Positions 43,059-52,181 of a stretch of 64,000 bases of DNA are shown here, one piece after another. Under the pieces are notes generated by a model. It was not told the DNA's origin and did no database searches. It saw nothing but the letters and a program-made list of their open reading frames with translations. The position numbers and the translations under genes are program-made. How positions within the stretch are numbered: the stretch's first letter is position 1; every line of letters starts with the position of its first letter. Source of the DNA: Aquibium pacificus (GTDB lineage: Bacteria > Pseudomonadota > Alphaproteobacteria > Rhizobiales > Rhizobiaceae); the NCBI RefSeq assembly GCF_040839445.1, contig NZ_JBDPGJ010000007.1, forward strand, positions 62,001-126,000, written 5' to 3'.

Positions 43059-44252
43059 ATGAAGAAGACCGGACTCATAGCGGCATCCATAGTGGGCTTG
43101 CTCATGGCGAGCGCCGCGCACGCGCAGACCAGCATCAAGATCGGCGTGCTCAACGATCGCTCGGGCATCTATTCCGACATCACCGGCGAAGGCTCCGCCA
43201 TCGCCGCGCAGATGGCGGCCGAGGATTTCGGCACCGACAAGGGCATCACCGTCGAAGTGGTTTCCGCCGACCACCAGAACAAGCCGGACGTGGGCTCCAA
43301 CATCGCCCGCCAATGGTACGACACCGAGAATGTCGACGTCATCGCTGACGTGCCGACCTCGTCGGTCGCGCTCGCCATCAACGACATCACCCGCGAGAAG
43401 AACAAGATCTTCCTGAACTCCGGAGCGGCCACGTCGGACCTGACCGGCTCGAAATGCTCGCCCAACACCGTGCACTGGACCTACGACACCTGGGCCCTGG
43501 CCAATGGAACGGGCAGCGCCATGGTCAATGCCGGCGGCAAGACCTGGTTCTTCCTCACTGCCGACTATGCCTTCGGCCATGCGCTCGAGCGCGACACCTC
43601 GGCCGTGGTCGTGGCCAATGGCGGCGAGGTGCTCGGCGTCGTCCGCACCCCCTTCCCGGGCACCGACTTCTCGTCCTTCCTGCTCCAGGCGCAGGCGTCT
43701 GGTGCCCAGGTCATCGGGCTGGCCAATGCTGGCGGCGACACGATCAACTCGATCAAGCAGGCATCGGAGTTCGGCATCACCCAGGGCGGCCAGGCGCTGG
43801 CCGGGCTGCTGATGTTCGTCAACGACGTGCATGCGCTGGGCCTCGACGTTGCGCAGGGCCTGGTGCTGACCGAGAGCTTCTACTGGGACTTGAATGACCA
43901 GACCCGCGAATGGTCGGCCCGCTTCGAGGAGAAGACCGGCAAGAAGCCTTCGATGATCCAGGCCGGCGTCTACGGCGCGGTTCTGCACTACCTCAAGGCC
44001 GTCGAGGCCGCCGGAACCAAGGACGCGGAAGCGGTCATGGCCAAGATGAAGGAAATGCCGACCGACGATCCGCTCTTCGGCAAAGGCGTGGTGCGTCAGG
44101 ATGGACGCAAGGTCCACCCGATGTATCTCTTCCGCGTCAAGACGCCCGACCAGTCGAAGGGCGAATGGGATCTCTACGAGACCGTCGCCACCATCCCCGC
44201 GGATAAGGCGTTCCGCCCGCTCGCCGATGGCGGCTGCGAACTGGCCAAGTAA
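43059..44252 (+). CDS. ABC substrate-binding protein, Leu/Ile/Val-type (family 4)
   Basis: 397 aa periplasmic type I binding protein. Signal peptide MKKTGLIAASIVGLLMASAAHA (22 residues). The mature protein begins QTSIKIGVLNDRSGIYSDIT, followed by AAQMAAEDFG and the ligand-site segment FLNSGAATSDLTG; FFLTADYAFGHALERDT is characteristic. A strong GGAGGAGAAAC ribosome-binding site precedes it. The ligand cannot be named from sequence. Confidence 0.92.
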   Translation: MKKTGLIAASIVGLLMASAAHAQTSIKIGVLNDRSGIYSDITGEGSAIAAQMAAEDFGTDKGITVEVVSADHQNKPDVGSNIARQWYDTENVDVIADVPTSSVALAINDITREKNKIFLNSGAATSDLTGSKCSPNTVHWTYDTWALANGTGSAMVNAGGKTWFFLTADYAFGHALERDTSAVVVANGGEVLGVVRTPFPGTDFSSFLLQAQASGAQVIGLANAGGDTINSIKQASEFGITQGGQALAGLLMFVNDVHALGLDVAQGLVLTESFYWDLNDQTREWSARFEEKTGKKPSMIQAGVYGAVLHYLKAVEAAGTKDAEAVMAKMKEMPTDDPLFGKGVVRQDGRKVHPMYLFRVKTPDQSKGEWDLYETVATIPADKAFRPLADGGCELAK

Positions 44253-44270
44253 ACCGACCGACACCATGGC

Positions 44271-44293
44271 GGGTGCGCCGCTCCGGCGCGCCC
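44271..44293 (+). other. Intercistronic hairpin after the binding-protein gene
   Basis: GGGTGCGCCG-CTC-CGGCGCGCCC gives a 10-bp stem with one G-T pair and a 3-nt loop, between the binding-protein stop and livH. It probably stabilises upstream mRNA or attenuates the permease genes. Confidence 0.55.
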
Positions 44294-44318
44294 GTTACCG
44301 CCTCGGCGTATTGCGGGA

Positions 44319-45212
44319 ATGACGATGTTCGAACTGCTGGGAATTCCACCGCAGGCCCTGTTCGGGCAGCTGCTGCTCGGCCTCATCAACGGGTCGTTCT
44401 ATGCCATCCTGTCGCTGGGCCTTGCGATCATCTTCGGCCTCCTCAACATCATCAACTTCACGCACGGCGCGCAGTACATGATGGGCGCCTTCGCGGCCTG
44501 GATGCTGCTCAACTATCTCGGCATTCCCTACTGGGGAGCGCTGATCGTGGCGCCGATCGTCGTCGGCGCCGTTGGCATCGTGCTGGAGCGGCTCCTGATC
44601 TCGCGGCTCTACCACCTCGATCACCTCTACGGCCTCCTGCTCACCTTCGGACTGGCGCTCATCGCCACGGGGGTCTTCCGCAACTTCTATGGCATATCGG
44701 GCCTGCCCTACGGCATGCCCTCGCAGCTTTCCGGCGGCCAGAACCTCGGCTTCATGTTCATGCCCAACTATCGCGGCTGGGTCATCGTCGCCTCGCTGGT
44801 GGTCTGCTTCGCCACCTGGTTCATCATCGAGAGGACGCGGCTTGGCGCCTATCTGCGCGCAGCGACCGAGAACCCGACCATGGTCGGCGCCTTCGGCATC
44901 AACGTCCCGCGGCTGATCACGCTGACCTACGGGTTCGGCGTCGGACTGGCGGCCTTCGCGGGCGTGCTCGCCGCGCCCATCTACAACGTCAACCCCAACA
45001 TGGGAGCCGACCTCATCATCGTCGTCTTCGCGGTGGTGGTGATCGGCGGCATGGGGTCGATCCTCGGCTCGATCGTGACCGGCTTTGGCCTCGGCCTCAT
45101 CGAGGGCCTCACCCGCGTCTTCTATCCCGAGGGCTCCGCCGTGGTCATCTTCGTCATCATGGCCATCGTGCTCCTGGTGAAACCCGCTGGCCTGTTCGGG
45201 AGGACCGTCTGA
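44319..45212 (+). CDS. livH: Branched-chain-amino-acid-type ABC permease (LivH-like)
   Basis: 297 aa membrane protein with about eight segments. Typical LivH features: LINGSFYAILSLGLAIIFGLLN near the N-terminus, THGAQYMMGAFAAW, and the coupling loop GAYLRAATENPTMVGAFGIN (about 176-195). ATG 44319 is taken, with ATG 44325 as an alternative. Its stop TGA overlaps the ATG of livM (TGATG). Confidence 0.92.
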   Translation: MTMFELLGIPPQALFGQLLLGLINGSFYAILSLGLAIIFGLLNIINFTHGAQYMMGAFAAWMLLNYLGIPYWGALIVAPIVVGAVGIVLERLLISRLYHLDHLYGLLLTFGLALIATGVFRNFYGISGLPYGMPSQLSGGQNLGFMFMPNYRGWVIVASLVVCFATWFIIERTRLGAYLRAATENPTMVGAFGINVPRLITLTYGFGVGLAAFAGVLAAPIYNVNPNMGADLIIVVFAVVVIGGMGSILGSIVTGFGLGLIEGLTRVFYPEGSAVVIFVIMAIVLLVKPAGLFGRTV

Positions 45213-46195
45213 TGTCCGCCGTTTCCGAGGCGATCAACCTGCCGTCCGCCAATGCCAGCCACGAGATGGGCATGTCGGGGCTGCACAAGTCGATCTTCGC
45301 CGCGCTGCTTGTGGCCGGCCTGGTGGCGCCCTTCGTGCTCTATCCCGTCTTCGTCATGAAGGTGCTCTGTTTCGCGCTGTTCGCCTGCGCCTTCAACCTC
45401 CTGCTCGGCTTCGGCGGGCTGCTCTCCTTCGGGCACGCGGCCTACTTCGGCGGTGCGGCCTATGCCTCGGCCCACGCCGCCAAGGTCTGGGGCTTAACGC
45501 CCGAACTCGCGATCCTCACCGGCACCCTTGGTGCGGCTCTGCTCGGGGCGGCGATCGGCACGCTCGCCATCCGCCGCCAGGGCATCTACTTCGCCATGGT
45601 TACGCTCGCCTTCGCGCAGATGGTGTTCTTCTTCTCCGTGCAGGCCCCGTTCACCGGAGGCGAGGACGGCATCCAGTCGGTGCCGCGCGGGCTGCTGTTC
45701 GGCTTCATCGACATGCGCCCGGACCTCAATCTCTACTTCCTCGTGCTCGGTGTCGTGTTCCTCGGGCTGCTCGCCATCTACCGCATCATCCACTCGCCCT
45801 TTGGCCAGGTGCTCAAGGGCATCCGCGACAATGAGGCCCGGATGACGTCGCTGGGCTACCGGGTCAATCGCTACAAGCTCGCGGTCTTCACGCTCTCGGC
45901 CGGGCTGTCGGGCCTTGCCGGTGCGACGAAGGCGATCGTGTTCCAGCTCGCATCGCTGACCGATGTCTACTGGACGATGTCGGGGGAGGTGGTCCTGATG
46001 ACGCTGCTCGGCGGGATGGGAACCGTCTTCGGGCCGATCGTCGGCGCGACCGTGATCGTCTCGCTCCAGAACTACCTCGCCACCTTTGGCGACTGGGTCA
46101 CCATCGTCCAGGGCGTCATCTTCGTGGTGGCGGTGCTGCTCTTCCGGGAGGGCATCGTGGGTGTGATCGCGAAGCTCATCCGCAAGCCGCTCTAG
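45212..46195 (+). CDS. livM: Branched-chain-amino-acid-type ABC permease (LivM-like)
   Basis: 327 aa membrane protein, the second permease. LLGFGGLLSFGHAAYFGGAA (about 69-88), YFAMVTLAFAQMVFFF, the coupling loop GQVLKGIRDNEARMTSLGYR (about 194-213) and GGMGTVFGPIVGA are typical. Last gene of the operon; a two-tier hairpin follows. Confidence 0.93.
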   Translation: MSAVSEAINLPSANASHEMGMSGLHKSIFAALLVAGLVAPFVLYPVFVMKVLCFALFACAFNLLLGFGGLLSFGHAAYFGGAAYASAHAAKVWGLTPELAILTGTLGAALLGAAIGTLAIRRQGIYFAMVTLAFAQMVFFFSVQAPFTGGEDGIQSVPRGLLFGFIDMRPDLNLYFLVLGVVFLGLLAIYRIIHSPFGQVLKGIRDNEARMTSLGYRVNRYKLAVFTLSAGLSGLAGATKAIVFQLASLTDVYWTMSGEVVLMTLLGGMGTVFGPIVGATVIVSLQNYLATFGDWVTIVQGVIFVVAVLLFREGIVGVIAKLIRKPL

Positions 46196-46204
46196 GACGG
46201 CGCG

Positions 46205-46245
46205 GCGAGGCACTCCGGAGCGGAAAATTCGCTGTCCTGCCTCGC
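46205..46245 (+). terminator. Two-tier hairpin after livM
   Basis: GCGAGGCA and TGCCTCGC form a perfect 8-bp outer stem, with an inner AGCG/CGCT stem around a 7-nt GAAAATT loop, starting 10 bp after the livM stop. There is no T-run, so Rho-independent termination may be partial. Confidence 0.55.
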
Positions 46246-46271
46246 GGCGTTGCGCTAGAAAAGGAGCCTCG

Positions 46272-46288
46272 GCTTACCCAGGGTAAGC
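46272..46288. promoter_or_regulatory. Perfect palindrome GCTTACCC-A-GGGTAAGC
   Basis: An 8-1-8 perfect inverted repeat 33 bp before the ATG at 46322. It is a strong candidate operator for the three-gene exported-protein operon. No regulator gene is adjacent. Confidence 0.55.
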
Positions 46289-46321
46289 TCGGGAATACCT
46301 CTCGGTAGAAGGGCGGTCGCA

Positions 46322-47083
46322 ATGCCTTCTCTGGCAAGGGTACGCCGGCGCACGGCGGTGGGCATGCTGGCTTCCGTGCCGCTCGCACTTCTCCTGCCCC
46401 GCGCCTTTGCACAAGGCGGCGCTCCGGACCTGATGACGCCGGTTTCGGCGCGATATGCGGGGCTCGCCTCCTACAGCGACAGTGGCACAGTCGAGACCAG
46501 TTACATATGGCCGGGTAATCCGCCGCTGGTCGAGAGGCACCGTTTCGAGACGGCGTTCCGCGCGCCGCGCAACTTTTTCTTCCGCTTCGACCAGGATCCG
46601 GCTGCCGGAGGCGATGCCTTCGTGATCTGGTGCGACGGGGGGCCTTTCCAGAGCTGGTGGAAGGCGACCGGCGTCCACGAGGTGCATGATGGCGGCCGGG
46701 GTGCCGTCGCCTTCTTCAACGGTGAATCGCCGACCAAGGGCGCGGCCAATCTCGTCGCTCCCCACGTCTTCCCGCAGGCGGGGCTCATCGGCACCACGTC
46801 CGGCCTGGTGGAACCCCGCGACGGCGGGCAGGACACGCTCGGCGGCCGTCCCTGCGTCAGGATCCTGGCCGACAGTCGCATCACCGGCGTGCAGACGGTC
46901 GAGCACAGGCCGATCACGCTCTGGGTCGACGAGGAGAGCGGCCTGATCGCCCGGGTTCTCGTCGAGGCGGAGGCGGGAAGCCCGGAAGGTTTCGTCGACA
47001 CGCTGCTCTACGAGGTCGATCCCGTGGCCGACCCGGACCTCCCCGACGAGCGCTTCGCCTTCGACCCGGAGACGGCGCGGTGA
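46322..47083 (+). CDS. Exported protein, DUF2092/LolA-like
   Basis: 253 aa. The N-terminus RVRRRTAVGMLASVPLALLL followed by PRAFA looks like a signal peptide with Tat-like arginines. The mature part has a LolA/LppX-like pattern: FRAPRNFFFRFDQDP, VIWCDGGPFQSWWKATG, ITLWVDEESGLIARVLVE, ending DERFAFDPE. Such proteins may bind lipid in the periplasm. It is coupled to the next gene, whose GTG start overlaps its stop (GTGA). Confidence 0.72.
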   Translation: MPSLARVRRRTAVGMLASVPLALLLPRAFAQGGAPDLMTPVSARYAGLASYSDSGTVETSYIWPGNPPLVERHRFETAFRAPRNFFFRFDQDPAAGGDAFVIWCDGGPFQSWWKATGVHEVHDGGRGAVAFFNGESPTKGAANLVAPHVFPQAGLIGTTSGLVEPRDGGQDTLGGRPCVRILADSRITGVQTVEHRPITLWVDEESGLIARVLVEAEAGSPEGFVDTLLYEVDPVADPDLPDERFAFDPETAR

Positions 47084-49017
47084 AGCACGGGCGGCTCGCC
47101 GGGCTCTGCTTCGCCCTCTCGACCCTGCTCGCCGCCCCGGTCCCCGCCCAGGAAGGCCCGGAGGGAGGCAGCAAGCAGGTTCCGATCTACGTCGACGTGT
47201 CGAACGCCGACAATCCGGTCGGTGCCTTCCAGCCGGGCGACACGCTCATCGTATCGCCGGGGACACGCGTGCGCATCAGCGGCGCGGCCGGGCTCGACCT
47301 CGCCGGAAGCACGGTTCTCGTCACCGTCACGCCGCCGGAGGCCGAATGGGACATCGATCCGGGCACCGACGAGGTGCGCTGCCCGGGCGACGAGACGCCC
47401 GGAGCCAAGGTGGTGGGTACCTATGTGGAAGATCCGCCGAAGACGGTCGAGGTGGCCGTCGGCTCGGGCGGCAGCTTCGAGACCGAATTCGTTCCGAAGA
47501 TCGACGGCGAACACGAGGTCGTCGTGACCGATCCGGCCCGGCGCTATCGCGGCGAGACCAGCTTCATCTCCGGGACGCCGGAGATCGAGGAGGAGTGCAA
47601 GGACATCCCGCAGGACGAGGTCGAGGAGACCGCCGCAGCGATGACCGGGATCCTCTGCGAGGCGACCGAGGCGCTGAACCAGCGCGTCAAGGAACTGCCG
47701 CCTTCTCCGGCTGTCGAAGAGCTGACGCGCAGGCTCCGGCAAGTCGAGGACGAGGTGGAGGCCGCGCTACCGTGCGAGGAGGCTCCGCAGTGGGTGAACG
47801 CGTCCTACCACGTCAACAGGCTGCGCAAGGTGGCGCCGCAGATGCGGCAGGCGACGCGGCCGGTAGTCGAGGAGATGGACGCGTGGCTCGTCGCCGCCAG
47901 GCAGGCGCGGTCGGAGGCGCCGAGGGCGCTGGCCCAGATCACCCAGGGCAACGTGGTCTGCGACCAGCTCGACATCGTCATCAACGGGCTGAAATTCGTC
48001 GATTTTTATCTCGGGCTGATCATCGAGCCGGCGAAGTTCCTGGGCGACTGGGCGAAGGAGAACATTCCGACCAAGCTTGTCGGGCTGATCCCGCTAGTGA
48101 ACCGCACGCCGGCGGTCAAGGATGGCGTGGAGCTGGCCTGGAAGGGCGTGACCAGCTACCAGCCGAAGCTCGAGGCCGGCAAGGTCAAGATCAGCGCGGA
48201 AGGCTTCGACCGCACGCTTTCCGCCGGCAAGATGGTGAACGGCGTCGTCACCTATGCGGCCAGCCGCATCTTCGAGCAGCTCTGCCAGACGTTCCAGGGC
48301 TCCGTCGAGGGCTCCATGGCGGCGAGCTTCCAGACCGGCGCGCGGATCTGGTGGCAGTACGACATCAACATCTCCGGCCAGCTGATCCTGCGGTATCCGG
48401 CGAATGCCAAGGGTGACGTGATCGCGCTGACGGGCGAGTTCCTGGGCAATGCGACGCACATCAAGTCGTGGGACAATGCCGTGCCGGTGCTGTTTCCCGA
48501 GCTGGCGCAGGGGACCGTGTTCCGCACGATGCGCATCGAGCCGATCGTGATGGACACCATCCCGATGCTCTACAAGAAGAATCTCGGCGCCAAGCTCGGC
48601 GAAGCGACGCCGGACTTCAACCCGGTCAAGTCGACCATCGACCAGGGCGGCGCCATCACCCAGTTCGTCATGACACCGGCCTTTTTCCGCGTGCCGGTGC
48701 GCGCCGAACTGCGCGGCAAGAAGCTGCGCCTCGAACTGCAGCCTGCCGCCGTCGATTTCGACGATCTGCGGGTCAAGGTGATCCAGATCGTCCTGCCGGT
48801 GCTGAGCCTCTGGCCGGAGGTCATCGACTATGCGCTTCCCTACAAGGGAGCGCATTTCCTCATGCTGCGCGCCATGAACGACGGACCGGCCGATTTCGAC
48901 GTCGCGTATGAAGGCGAGACCATGAAGATTACGCGCACGTTCGACCGGAAGAAGGCGACCTCGGAGACCGACGCCACGTACATGCTGAAGATCAACGCGT
49001 GCAATCCGGGGTGCTGA
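47080..49017 (+). CDS. Large exported protein of unknown function
   Basis: 645 aa with a signal peptide (MKHGRLAGLCFALSTLLAAP, then VPAQ). Residues about 35-175 look like Ig-like beta domains (IYVDVSNADNPVGAFQPGDT, VLVTVTPPEAEWDID). The middle (about 185-310) is helical and charged with scattered cysteines, and the C-terminal half is beta-rich, ending NACNPGC. I recognise no family. It starts at GTG 47080 coupled to the upstream gene; its stop overlaps the next ATG (TGATG), so the three genes are one unit. Confidence 0.7.
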   Translation: MKHGRLAGLCFALSTLLAAPVPAQEGPEGGSKQVPIYVDVSNADNPVGAFQPGDTLIVSPGTRVRISGAAGLDLAGSTVLVTVTPPEAEWDIDPGTDEVRCPGDETPGAKVVGTYVEDPPKTVEVAVGSGGSFETEFVPKIDGEHEVVVTDPARRYRGETSFISGTPEIEEECKDIPQDEVEETAAAMTGILCEATEALNQRVKELPPSPAVEELTRRLRQVEDEVEAALPCEEAPQWVNASYHVNRLRKVAPQMRQATRPVVEEMDAWLVAARQARSEAPRALAQITQGNVVCDQLDIVINGLKFVDFYLGLIIEPAKFLGDWAKENIPTKLVGLIPLVNRTPAVKDGVELAWKGVTSYQPKLEAGKVKISAEGFDRTLSAGKMVNGVVTYAASRIFEQLCQTFQGSVEGSMAASFQTGARIWWQYDINISGQLILRYPANAKGDVIALTGEFLGNATHIKSWDNAVPVLFPELAQGTVFRTMRIEPIVMDTIPMLYKKNLGAKLGEATPDFNPVKSTIDQGGAITQFVMTPAFFRVPVRAELRGKKLRLELQPAAVDFDDLRVKVIQIVLPVLSLWPEVIDYALPYKGAHFLMLRAMNDGPADFDVAYEGETMKITRTFDRKKATSETDATYMLKINACNPGC

Positions 49018-51029
49018 TGGCGACGATTCTCCGGCGGGCCGCGGTTCGGTGGGCGGCGGCCATGCTCGTTGGCCTCTCGCCGGGCGCGGCTTTCGCTCAG
49101 GTGGAAACGACCACCGTGCCCGCCGCGCTGATCATCGATTCGTCCGGCAGCATGGCCGCGCGGGAGCCCGACGGGCGCGTCAAGCTCGACGCCGCGCGTG
49201 CCGTCGTGGAAGACGCACTCGAAGCGTGGCCGGCCGAGGGGCGGCTCGCGGTCGTGGCCTATGGCCACCGCCGCCAGTCGGACTGCGCCGATATCGAGAC
49301 CATCGTGCCGCTCGGGGCGGTCTCGACATCGGTCGTGCACGACAGGCTCGCGGCGTTGCGCGCGCGCGGCAAGACGCCGATCTCGCGGTCGCTCGTCCAT
49401 GCGGCCGGGCTCCTGCCCGAGGGCGACGCGGCGATCGTCCTGGTCAGCGACGGGCTGGAGACCTGCGAGGCGGATCCCTGCGCGGTGGCGGCCGAACTGA
49501 AGCAGGCAAACCCGCGGCTCGTGATCCACGTGGTGGGTTTCGGCCTCGCCGAGGGCGAGGCTGCCCAGCTTTCGTGCATCGCGCGGAATGCAGGCGGCCG
49601 CTTCCTCAATGCCGGCTCGGCGGAAGACCTTGCCTCGGCCATGACCACTGTGGTCGAGACGGTCGCCGCCGAGCCGTCCGTTCCCAAGGCGCCGCCCGCC
49701 CCGGAACCGCCGCCAGTCGTCGACACTCCGGCCCCCGAGCCGCCGCCGGCGCCCGTGCCGGAACCGCCGCAGGTCGCGCGCGTCGGCATCGCGGCGCTGG
49801 CCGGCGGTCTCGGCCGCCTCGTCGATGCGCCGGTGCGCTGGGTCGTGCGTGACACGGCCGGTGTCGCGATCTACGAGGGCGAGAGCCGCGGCCTGTCGCT
49901 CGATCTTGCCGAAGGCAGCTACGGCGTCGAGGCTTTCGCCGCCAATGCCAGGGGCAGGGCCACGATCGAGGTGTCCGGTGAGCCGGGCCAGGAGTTCGAC
50001 GTCGAAGTGGACGCAGGGCGGCTCGACCTGTCGCTCTCGGCGGGCAAGGTCGCGCCGCCCTTCAGCGACCGGGAGGCTGCCGGCACAGTCTGGACGCTGG
50101 AGCCGAGGGACGGACAGGGCGCAGTCGAGGTGCCTCAGCTCGCCCGCCCGTCGCTGTTGCTTGCCCCCGGCCGGTACCTCGTTCGCGCGCGCCTGAAGGG
50201 GCTGGAGGCGGAGGCGGAGGCCACGGTCGCGACCGGCGCTGCGGCGGCGTTGCGGCTGGACGTCCCGCTCGGAGCGCTGGTCCTCGAGGCCGCGCTCGCC
50301 GAGGAGGAACCGGCGCTGACCGACGCATCCATGCTGGCGTGGCGCGTGGGCGAAGGCGACACGGCGCAACTGGTCGCCGGCCAGGCGCGGCCGCGGCTGG
50401 TGCTGCCTGAGGGCAAATACGCCGTCGCCCTCTCTATCGCCGGCGGCGAGGTGCTTTCGGCGGCGGACGTGGTTGCGGACGAGGAACGGCTCCTTCGCGT
50501 CGTCGTGGGCGGCGGCGAATTGGAACTCGGCGCTCGTCTCGGGCCGGAATCGCCGCCCGTCGAGGACTGGCGCGATGCCTACTGGACACTCACAGCGCAG
50601 GACGGTCCGGCGGCAGGACAGGAGATCGTGCTGCCCGCCGCCGCGCCCGTCGTGCCCGTTCCGCCGGGGCGCTGGCGCATCTCGGTCCAGAGCGGAACCG
50701 TGGTCGTCGAGCACGAGGTGACCGTCGGTCCCGGCGGAAGGAGTGCGCTCGTCTTCGACCTCGACGCGGCCCGGCTCGGCATCAAGGCCGCGCCCGCGGA
50801 TGGCGGACCGCTCGCGATGAACACGGTCTTCTCCGTCTATGCCGTCGGCACGGATGGCGCGGCCGCCGAGGCGCCCGTCTACTCCGGCGGGGCTTCCGAG
50901 GAGGTCTCGACGATCGTCCCGTCCGGCCGGTGGCTGGTGATCGCCGAGGATTCCGACGGTCGCCGCGGTACCGCTGAAGTCGACCTCGGCGCCGGCGAGG
51001 AGACCACGGTCGAACTGCCGCTTCGTTGA
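49017..51029 (+). CDS. Exported VWA-domain protein with beta-sandwich repeats
   Basis: 670 aa. Signal peptide ends AAFAQ near residue 28. The VWA domain (about 35-205) has the MIDAS motif IIDSSGSMAAREPDG, TPISRSLVHAAG and LVSDGLETCEADPC. A Pro/Glu-rich linker follows (about 220-255: PAPEPPPVVDTPAPEPPPAP), then several beta-sandwich repeats of about 80-100 residues rich in Gly, Ala and acidic residues. It could be a metal-dependent adhesion or protein-interaction scaffold in the periplasm. ATG 49017 overlaps the previous stop. Confidence 0.8.
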   Translation: MATILRRAAVRWAAAMLVGLSPGAAFAQVETTTVPAALIIDSSGSMAAREPDGRVKLDAARAVVEDALEAWPAEGRLAVVAYGHRRQSDCADIETIVPLGAVSTSVVHDRLAALRARGKTPISRSLVHAAGLLPEGDAAIVLVSDGLETCEADPCAVAAELKQANPRLVIHVVGFGLAEGEAAQLSCIARNAGGRFLNAGSAEDLASAMTTVVETVAAEPSVPKAPPAPEPPPVVDTPAPEPPPAPVPEPPQVARVGIAALAGGLGRLVDAPVRWVVRDTAGVAIYEGESRGLSLDLAEGSYGVEAFAANARGRATIEVSGEPGQEFDVEVDAGRLDLSLSAGKVAPPFSDREAAGTVWTLEPRDGQGAVEVPQLARPSLLLAPGRYLVRARLKGLEAEAEATVATGAAAALRLDVPLGALVLEAALAEEEPALTDASMLAWRVGEGDTAQLVAGQARPRLVLPEGKYAVALSIAGGEVLSAADVVADEERLLRVVVGGGELELGARLGPESPPVEDWRDAYWTLTAQDGPAAGQEIVLPAAAPVVPVPPGRWRISVQSGTVVVEHEVTVGPGGRSALVFDLDAARLGIKAAPADGGPLAMNTVFSVYAVGTDGAAAEAPVYSGGASEEVSTIVPSGRWLVIAEDSDGRRGTAEVDLGAGEETTVELPLR

Positions 51030-51225
51030 CGTTTGTGCCGAGCGACCCACGGAACTGTCACCGAAAGCCGATAGAAATTACGGACCATGTCGGTCACGAT
51101 GCAATGACGGATATCGGCAAGGCCGCTCAGACGTCAAAGTCATGGCCGCCGCGACGATCGGCGCCGCGGCACTGCCGATGGCGGCATGGACAGCGCCGGA
51201 TGCAACCTCGAAAGGAACGAACAGG

Positions 51226-52062
51226 ATGTCATACGTCACCACCAGCGACGGTGTCGAAATCTTCTACAAGGATTGGGGCCCGAAGGACGCCCAGCCGGTC
51301 GTCTTCCACCACGGCTGGCCGCTCTCGGCCGACGACTGGGACGCACAGATGCTGTTCTTCCTGCGGAACGGCTACCGCGTCGTCGCCCACGACCGCCGCG
51401 GCCACGGCCGCTCGGCGCAGGTTTCCGACGGCCATGACATGGACCACTATGCCGCCGACGCCTTCGCCGTCGTCGAGCATCTGGATCTCAGGGATGCCAT
51501 CCACATCGGCCATTCGACCGGCGGCGGCGAGGTCGCCCGCTATGTGGCGAAGCATGGCGAGCCGGCCGGACGGGTGGCCAGGGCCGTGCTGGTCAGCGCG
51601 GTGCCGCCGCTGATGCTGAAGACCGACGCCAACCCCGAAGGCCTGCCGCTCGAGGTGTTCGACGGCTTCCGCCAGGCGACCGCCGCTAACCGCGCGCAGT
51701 TCTTCCTCGACGTGGCCTCCGGCCCCTTCTACGGCTTCAACCGGGAGGGCGCGACCGTCCACCAGGGCGTGATCCAGAACTGGTGGCGCCAGGGCATGAT
51801 GGGCAGCGCCAAGGCCCATTACGAAGGAATCAAGGCCTTCTCCGAGACGGACCAGACCGAGGACCTGAAGGCGATCTCCGTTCCCACGCTCGTCCTGCAC
51901 GGCGAGGACGACCAGATCGTGCCGATCCACGATTCGGCCATGAAGTCGATCAAGCTCCTCAGGAACGCGACGCTGAAGACCTATCCCGGCTTCTCGCACG
52001 GCATGCTGACGGTCAATGCCGATGTGCTGAACGCCGATCTTCTCGCCTTCGCGAAGGGCTGA
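51226..52062 (+). CDS. Alpha/beta hydrolase, non-haem haloperoxidase type
   Basis: 278 aa hydrolase of the cofactor-free chloroperoxidase/perhydrolase group. Catalytic triad: Ser in IHIGHSTGGGEVARY (about residue 98), Asp in HGEDDQIVPIH (about 227), His in GFSHGMLTVN (about 256). DRRGHGRSAQVSDGHDMD is typical. ATG 51226 has AAAGGAACGAACAGG ahead and gives the usual start MSYVTTSDGVEIFYKDWG. The frame stays open back to ATG 51142 and encodes a hydrophobic leader (MAAATIGAAALPMAAWTAPD), so an exported form is possible. Confidence 0.9.
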   Translation: MSYVTTSDGVEIFYKDWGPKDAQPVVFHHGWPLSADDWDAQMLFFLRNGYRVVAHDRRGHGRSAQVSDGHDMDHYAADAFAVVEHLDLRDAIHIGHSTGGGEVARYVAKHGEPAGRVARAVLVSAVPPLMLKTDANPEGLPLEVFDGFRQATAANRAQFFLDVASGPFYGFNREGATVHQGVIQNWWRQGMMGSAKAHYEGIKAFSETDQTEDLKAISVPTLVLHGEDDQIVPIHDSAMKSIKLLRNATLKTYPGFSHGMLTVNADVLNADLLAFAKG

Positions 52063-52181
52063 CCGGCATGACGTCGATCCCGGTGGCGGCGAGTCCCGGG
52101 ATCTCAACGCATGAAGTCGTTGCGATGCCGGGCGCGGCGTCCACCCTGTTGTCGTTGTTGTTGCGGACGAGGGCGGGCCTC

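Noticed and set aside
52063..52181. GTT-rich tract (GTTGTCGTTGTTGTTGCGG) as a repeat element
   Set aside because: Too short and imperfect; probably just the spacer between convergent genes.
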